A stretch of DNA of 64,000 bases from an uncultured Lachnospiraceae bacterium (lineage in GTDB: Bacteria > Bacillota > Clostridia > Lachnospirales > Lachnospiraceae), in assembly GCA_934293575.1 (NCBI GenBank), contig CAKQYU010000008.1:46105-110104 (forward strand), in the 5' to 3' direction. Every line of letters begins with the position of its first letter. The stretch's first letter is position 1. Shown here piece by piece: positions 60,170 to 64,000 of the stretch. The notes under the pieces were generated by a model that was given only the letters and a program-made list of their open reading frames with translations, was not told the origin of the DNA and did no database searches. A program made the translations under genes and the position numbers.

Positions 60170-60547
60170 TTATCTCCTTCTTGCAGTATTTCGTATCAAC
60201 ACCTCATACACTCCAAGCAATATACACCCGATGGCATAGCACAAAATATCTTTCCAATCAAATACAGAACCGACCAAGACACTTAAGAATCGGTTATCCT
60301 GCCAGCCTAATACTTCCACAATATGGAACATCTGCGAGAATTCTACCAGTGCCGCAAAAATAAATACATACAGCGGTAACAATTTGCATCGCTCCGGTAC
60401 AAATATTCTTATAAATGTATATATCACAATCACAACCAGCACATCACCAATATATGGTCTTACAAATGTATCATGCACATATAACGCAATCAACACCTCG
60501 ATTAGCAACAAAATCACAGTTGCTATTGCATATCCGATTCGCTTCAT
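60170..60547 (-). CDS. DUF2809 family membrane protein
   Basis: 125-residue membrane protein with four spans and the DUF2809 pattern: HDTFVRPYIGDVLVVIVIYTF, LVEFSQMFHIVEVLGWQDNR and VGSVFDWKDILCYAIGC. Function unknown; homologues are described only as small integral membrane proteins. GAGGAG precedes ATG 60545-60547. It lies 37 nt upstream of the GNAT gene and may be co-transcribed. Confidence 0.9.
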   Translation of the reverse strand: MKRIGYAIATVILLLIEVLIALYVHDTFVRPYIGDVLVVIVIYTFIRIFVPERCKLLPLYVFIFAALVEFSQMFHIVEVLGWQDNRFLSVLVGSVFDWKDILCYAIGCILLGVYEVLIRNTARRR

Positions 60548-60731
60548 GTTCTTCTCCTCTCTCGTAAAGTCGTGGTTTCAGTACTTATAAATCCGATTTC
60601 TTATTTTTCACTATCATCCCTTTTTAATATTTGTTCATCCCATGCTTAATATCTGGCAATATATTCATAATCTGGATACTCTTCTATCTCATATAATTTC
60701 GGCAACAATTAAATACTAAAAATACTACGAT

Positions 60732-61661
60732 TCATTTATGTGAAATCATCATATTCTTGTACTTTTTTTTATTTTCAGATGTATATCCTATAAGCAAATC
60801 AGGATTATATGGCTTTGCTAATTTATACACTTCATTTTCGCCAAAGGAAATACCTTCAGAAAATGACATCTTTTTCCCATTGCCCATCATCATAATAATT
60901 TGAGCAGGATTTCCGTTACTAAAAGCAGCTCTCTTACTATATACCCATTTAATATCTGAAAGATCTATTGGTTTTGTAATTTTTAAGCTAAAAAATATAA
61001 ACCGTTTTGTAATCATCATTCCCGGTCTGTGCTTTACGCAGGCGTGAAGCATTTCATATGTATATAAGTTTATATCCTTCATTTTAAGGAATTTATTCTT
61101 TTCATATTTCATATAAATAATTCCAATCCAGGCAGCTGTAACCAAAGCCAATGCTATCAGAAAAATAAAATCCACCACAAAAGATTCTTTCATAAATATT
61201 TTTAAAACTATCATAACAAGCATAAATATAATTGAAATAACTCCTAAAATCAGAATACTCTTATATTCTTTATTACACAGCTTTTCCCATGCCATAATAG
61301 GTGTTCCTTTTTTAAATGTTGATACTCCACCTTCTTTATAGAGCTTTAACTCACTTATATTTTGATCAAGAATGTCTTCTCTATAATCTCCTTCAAAAAA
61401 TACATTATGTCCAAATATATAATCCCCCAAAAAAATCTGGGCTGTAATCCTATCATATCCTAGTTTTCCTTCCAAATCCATTGGGTATTTAATCTTACAC
61501 TCTTCATATTCTTCTTTTGTTAATTCTGTAAATCTACATATTCTTTTTGTATCAAAATATATTATTATGTATGCGTAATAATATATCTTCTCCATTTCTC
61601 TCTTTGTTCCATATCCATACTCAGAAGTATAGGATATTACATATTGTTTAAATTCATCCAT
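60732..61661 (-). CDS. Two-span membrane protein of unknown function
   Basis: 309 residues. A soluble N-terminal domain (about 1-125) rich in Tyr and Lys (for example GYGTKREMEKIYYYAYIII), two spans (about 133-153 and 160-185), then a C-terminal domain with a PH-like character (PGMMITKRFIFFSLKITKPI, LSDIKWVYSKRAAFSNGNPA, IIMMMGNGKKMSFS). I do not recognise a family. GAGGA lies about 10 nt before ATG 61659-61661. It shows no operon link to its neighbours. Confidence 0.75.
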   Translation of the reverse strand: MDEFKQYVISYTSEYGYGTKREMEKIYYYAYIIIYFDTKRICRFTELTKEEYEECKIKYPMDLEGKLGYDRITAQIFLGDYIFGHNVFFEGDYREDILDQNISELKLYKEGGVSTFKKGTPIMAWEKLCNKEYKSILILGVISIIFMLVMIVLKIFMKESFVVDFIFLIALALVTAAWIGIIYMKYEKNKFLKMKDINLYTYEMLHACVKHRPGMMITKRFIFFSLKITKPIDLSDIKWVYSKRAAFSNGNPAQIIMMMGNGKKMSFSEGISFGENEVYKLAKPYNPDLLIGYTSENKKKYKNMMISHK

Positions 61662-61722
61662 TAAATAAATATCCTCATTTCATACCACTATCAGATGTGC
61701 AAATTAACACATTAGATATATT

Positions 61723-61923
61723 CTAATTCTTCAATTCTGATGTTTCAAAATATCCTACTCCATTAAGATATATATAATCGCCTTTTTCAATTGCCGCATT
61801 TTTAATAGTAATCCTATCGCTAAACCTTGTGCAAAATTCATCGCTATTTTTACAACTGAGTAGTCCGTATAAACCACGGTATCCCTTATATATTGTATAT
61901 AGCAGTATTTTAGGTTGTAAAGT
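61723..61923 (-). pseudogene. 66-codon open frame continuing in frame after the stop of the gene ending at 61924
   Basis: Immediately downstream of the TAA, in the same frame, reading stays open for 66 codons to a TAG at 61723-61725 (for example KNAAIEKGDYIYLNGVGYFE). It has no ATG, GTG or TTG of its own. It is either a broken C-terminal part of the upstream gene, a remnant of another gene, or chance. No similarity recognised. Confidence 0.3.
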
Positions 61924-62880
61924 TTAGAATTTAAAAAACCAAAAAACCTTTCCACCATACGGATTCTTCTTACTGAGCAATAATGCGGATACTACATGCA
62001 ATATCAAAAAACCGCCTCCGATGATTGTCATCATCAAATCAATCCGCGATAAAACCGATACAGAGTTTTCATTATATCCGATATATACCTTTTTATTGCC
62101 AAAGACAATACAATTTCCCTCATACCAGAATTCATCCGCACCGTTAACCAAAGAGTCCGTTTTTATCTGTAATACGGTATAGGTTGACCGGACACCCTTA
62201 CCGTAACGTGATTGATAGGCTCTTACACTATTTCCATTCAGTACTTTCGCATGCTGGGAACTTTGGCGTGAAGTTTGATAAATAACGGTTCCCGTTGTAT
62301 GATTCGTTTTACAGACATAGCCTGTCACTTGAAACATTCCTGCAACAAAGAAAATCAACGCAACCACAAGCATTAAAATTTCCGTTGTATAGAAAGCATT
62401 TACAGATTTTTCCCTGAACTCTGTCACTTCACTGCTGCTCCATGGTTTTCGATGAAAATTACGAATTGTAACCGGTAACAAACAGACTGCTCCAATTAAT
62501 CCTATAAGAGAAAAAATCACACATACAAGCACCGGCATCTTTGTACCGATAACCAATGTAGAATTCACTCCCTGTTCGACGGACTCATCCATATATGTAA
62601 TATTCCCGCATACCAACACCTTTTCATCCTGTTTCAGATGTGATTTATTCCCCGGATAATAGTAATGAAAGAAGATTGTCCCACCATCTTCTCTTGCGCC
62701 ATCCATTTTCAATACTGCATACCCACTTGTTCCGTTTTTATCCGCACTTGCAACAGTCGCCGGTAGTGCATGTGACGATAATAAAGATAATCGTGGCACA
62801 CAATAAATTGCAGTTATAACAAATAATATCATACATACAATAACAGCCACCATGTTAAATATATTTTTTTTGTAAGTCAT
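61924..62880 (-). CDS. Multi-span membrane protein of unknown function
   Basis: 318 residues with four likely spans (about 10-28, 113-135, 167-190 and 280-303) and two soluble segments between them. The first outside part (ATVASADKNGTSGYAVLKMD, FFHYYYPGNKSHLKQDEKV) and the second (GTVIYQTSRQSSQHAK, STYTVLQIKTDSLVNG) resemble the beta domains of DUF3592-like proteins. Function unknown. GGGGGA precedes ATG 62878-62880. The frame stays open for 66 codons beyond its stop. Confidence 0.78.
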   Translation of the reverse strand: MTYKKNIFNMVAVIVCMILFVITAIYCVPRLSLLSSHALPATVASADKNGTSGYAVLKMDGAREDGGTIFFHYYYPGNKSHLKQDEKVLVCGNITYMDESVEQGVNSTLVIGTKMPVLVCVIFSLIGLIGAVCLLPVTIRNFHRKPWSSSEVTEFREKSVNAFYTTEILMLVVALIFFVAGMFQVTGYVCKTNHTTGTVIYQTSRQSSQHAKVLNGNSVRAYQSRYGKGVRSTYTVLQIKTDSLVNGADEFWYEGNCIVFGNKKVYIGYNENSVSVLSRIDLMMTIIGGGFLILHVVSALLLSKKNPYGGKVFWFFKF

Positions 62881-63737
62881 ACTTCATCCCCCTGTTACTT
62901 TTGGTAGTAAATATTTTAATGTTTAGATATTTTCTTGGAATCATTTTTATGTATTTTATTGTGTTATCATCTTTTTCTATTTTTACCTTTATCAAATGCA
63001 TAATATATTCTCCATTTTGGAATTCACAACCTTGAATTTATTACTCAAAATCCGGTGAAAATAATTCTAAATCTATATTTTCACACTTATATCCAACCTC
63101 CTGCCTTCAAAATTTCTTTCTAATCGCAATGCTGATTTATGCATCAGTCATATTTCTGCCTGTATATCTTATCAAAAGGACAGCCACAACCATAGCGATT
63201 GCTGTAATATCCTTCGTTGTTGCATATTGTATATTGATAACTCAGTTCTCCCTCATTTGCATTAAAAGTATAATAAAAAATGCATTTGTTGTATGTTTCA
63301 CCCAACAAAAAATGTTTTCCACATAATTACCCTTTCTCCCAATAGCAAAAAAGCAAATGTCAAGATAACCATACAGTTGCTTTGATTATACATTCAACAA
63401 ATAGATTTTTACAACATCATCTTACACAATTTTGTATTACATTCACATAAGGTACAAGAAGGCCGTGTATTACCACTTCCCTTTAATTGGTTATACCAAG
63501 TATATCATATCTTTTTGCAAAAAAATTCAACGGTAAAGAAAATCAAAACATAAAAAATAAATGCACACAACGTTAAATTTTGCGAATTCTATTCATTGTT
63601 TTAATTATTGTGCTATATGAGCTACAGATATCTGTCAATCTACAGTTTTGATACAATGAAATCAATCCGATTCGGGTAATACCCGCACAGACAGGAATTC
63701 GTTGGAACACTGAACTTGATACAATTTAACCTTATTT

Positions 63738-63779
63738 CCCCTAGGGGTGTTCAAAAGGGGGTTCATTTGAACCCCCTTT
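63738..63779. repeat. Clustered GC-rich palindromes
   Basis: CCCCTAGGGG (63738-63747) is followed by a perfect 12-bp inverted repeat with arms 63754-63765 and 63768-63779 and a 2-nt centre. The GGGGTGTTCA before it nearly repeats the left arm, so two alternative hairpins can form with the same right arm. Confidence 0.7.
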
Positions 63780-63801
63780 GAGAAATGGCACTTGCAGGCA
63801 T

Positions 63802-63840
63802 AAAAGATGGCAGGCAGTCTCGTTATAAGACCACCTGCCT
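63802..63840 (-). terminator. Terminator-like hairpin after the MATE-type gene
   Basis: Arms 63809-63820 and 63828-63839 pair over 10 bp interrupted by a CA/CA internal loop; on the minus strand ATCTTTTATG follows. It lies about 55 nt after the stop of the partial gene at the window end. Confidence 0.6.
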
Positions 63841-63893
63841 GTTGATTATTCTTATTCTGTTTTCTGTATCTCGTCAGCCCGATAAACTTGAAG

Positions 63894-64000
63894 TTATCTG
63901 GTTGATGCCATTTTATCAGTCAACCATGATCTCCTGAGAGCCACATAGGAGATTAAAAAGTTCGCAAGCCAACCAGCTGGTACAGCAAGCCAGACAAAGG
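63894..64000 (-). CDS. C-terminal end of a probable MATE-family efflux protein (cut by the window edge)
   Basis: The last 34 residues of a protein reading FVWLAVPAGWLANFLISYVA then LRRSWLTDKMASTR, ending at a TAA (63894-63896). A WLAxPxGW motif followed by a short span and a basic tail is the typical end of MATE multidrug/cation antiporters. Most of the gene lies to the right of the window. Confidence 0.6.
   Translation of the reverse strand, partial: FVWLAVPAGWLANFLISYVALRRSWLTDKMASTR

Larger units (their letters stand above)
62881..63893. other. 1-kb region without a convincing gene
   Basis: AT-rich. The promoter of the gene starting at 62880 should lie in the first 100 nt. A 65-codon hydrophobic plus-strand frame at 63129-63326 has no ribosome site. 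A cluster of GC-rich palindromes lies at 63738-63779 and a terminator-like hairpin at 63809-63839. The rest shows no RNA or protein gene that I can support. Confidence 0.6.

Noticed and set aside
61755..61958. 67-residue minus-strand frame overlapping the end of the gene at 61924
   Set aside because: The in-frame continuation at 61723-61923 covers the same bases in another frame, and neither has a ribosome site; not called as a gene.
63129..63326. 65-codon hydrophobic plus-strand frame
   Set aside because: No Shine-Dalgarno before the ATG and AT-rich sequence gives hydrophobic translations by chance; could be a remnant but not supportable as a gene.

Overview
The window is AT-rich DNA from a Gram-positive, motile, strictly fermentative anaerobe of the class Clostridia, most likely a member of the Lachnospiraceae. 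The evidence is the mix of CodY, a flagellar basal-body operon, a complete six-subunit Rnf complex, NfnAB transhydrogenase, strong AGGAGG-type ribosome binding sites and a Bacillus/Clostridium-like gene order. The genus cannot be fixed from sequence alone. Almost every gene lies on the minus strand, so transcription runs from high to low coordinates. The only clear plus-strand genes are a SpoVB-like flippase (30183-31775) and a HisK-type phosphatase (50156-50974).

Layout, low to high coordinates. 1-6777: flagellar operon flgB-flgC-fliE-fliF-fliG-fliH-fliI-fliJ plus a cut-off membrane protein. 6869-12453: codY, topA, dprA and comM, running into the flagellar operon as in Bacillus but without the xerC-clpQY block. 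12570-18425: rnfCDGEAB followed by ylmC and nrdR. 18541-24968: a fatty-acid synthesis operon fabH-fabD-fabG-fabF-fabZ that continues into apbE, a NusG-II protein and a Gx transporter; ApbE is expected to flavinylate RnfG and RnfD next door. 25131-27569: two G3E/CobW GTPases, one fused to a DUF1980-type domain and one with a His/Cys-rich repeat, plus a small coiled-coil protein. 27682-30029: cysteine desulfurase and mnmA for tRNA thiolation. 30183-36733: flippase, yqeY, cheV, a lipoprotein, a two-component system and an unknown membrane protein.

36800-40737: the trans-translation block secG-rnr-smpB-ssrA, with an extra membrane protein between smpB and the tmRNA. 40842-49652: central metabolism (gpmI, a shikimate-kinase-like protein, nfnB/nfnA, tpiA, pgk, gapA) with small membrane proteins interspersed. 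50156-57122: HisK-type phosphatase, an esterase, and a regulator-potABCD polyamine uptake operon whose binding protein has a C-terminal membrane anchor. 57354-62880: a GH31 glucosidase, a GNAT protein, a DUF2809 protein and two unrecognised membrane proteins. 62881-63893 holds no convincing gene, and the last 107 bases are the 3' end of a probable MATE transporter.

Functionally the core is energy conservation and its cofactors: Rnf and NfnAB connect ferredoxin, NADH and NADPH pools, ApbE matures Rnf, and the glycolytic operon supplies NADH. The less described material is the GTPase-DUF1980 fusion with its His-rich partner, the C-terminally anchored PotD, several clean palindromic operators (fabH, pot, GH31, gapA, smpB-ssrA interval), a shikimate-kinase homologue lacking a substrate arginine, and the unrecognised membrane proteins at 36182, 37167, 60732 and 61924.
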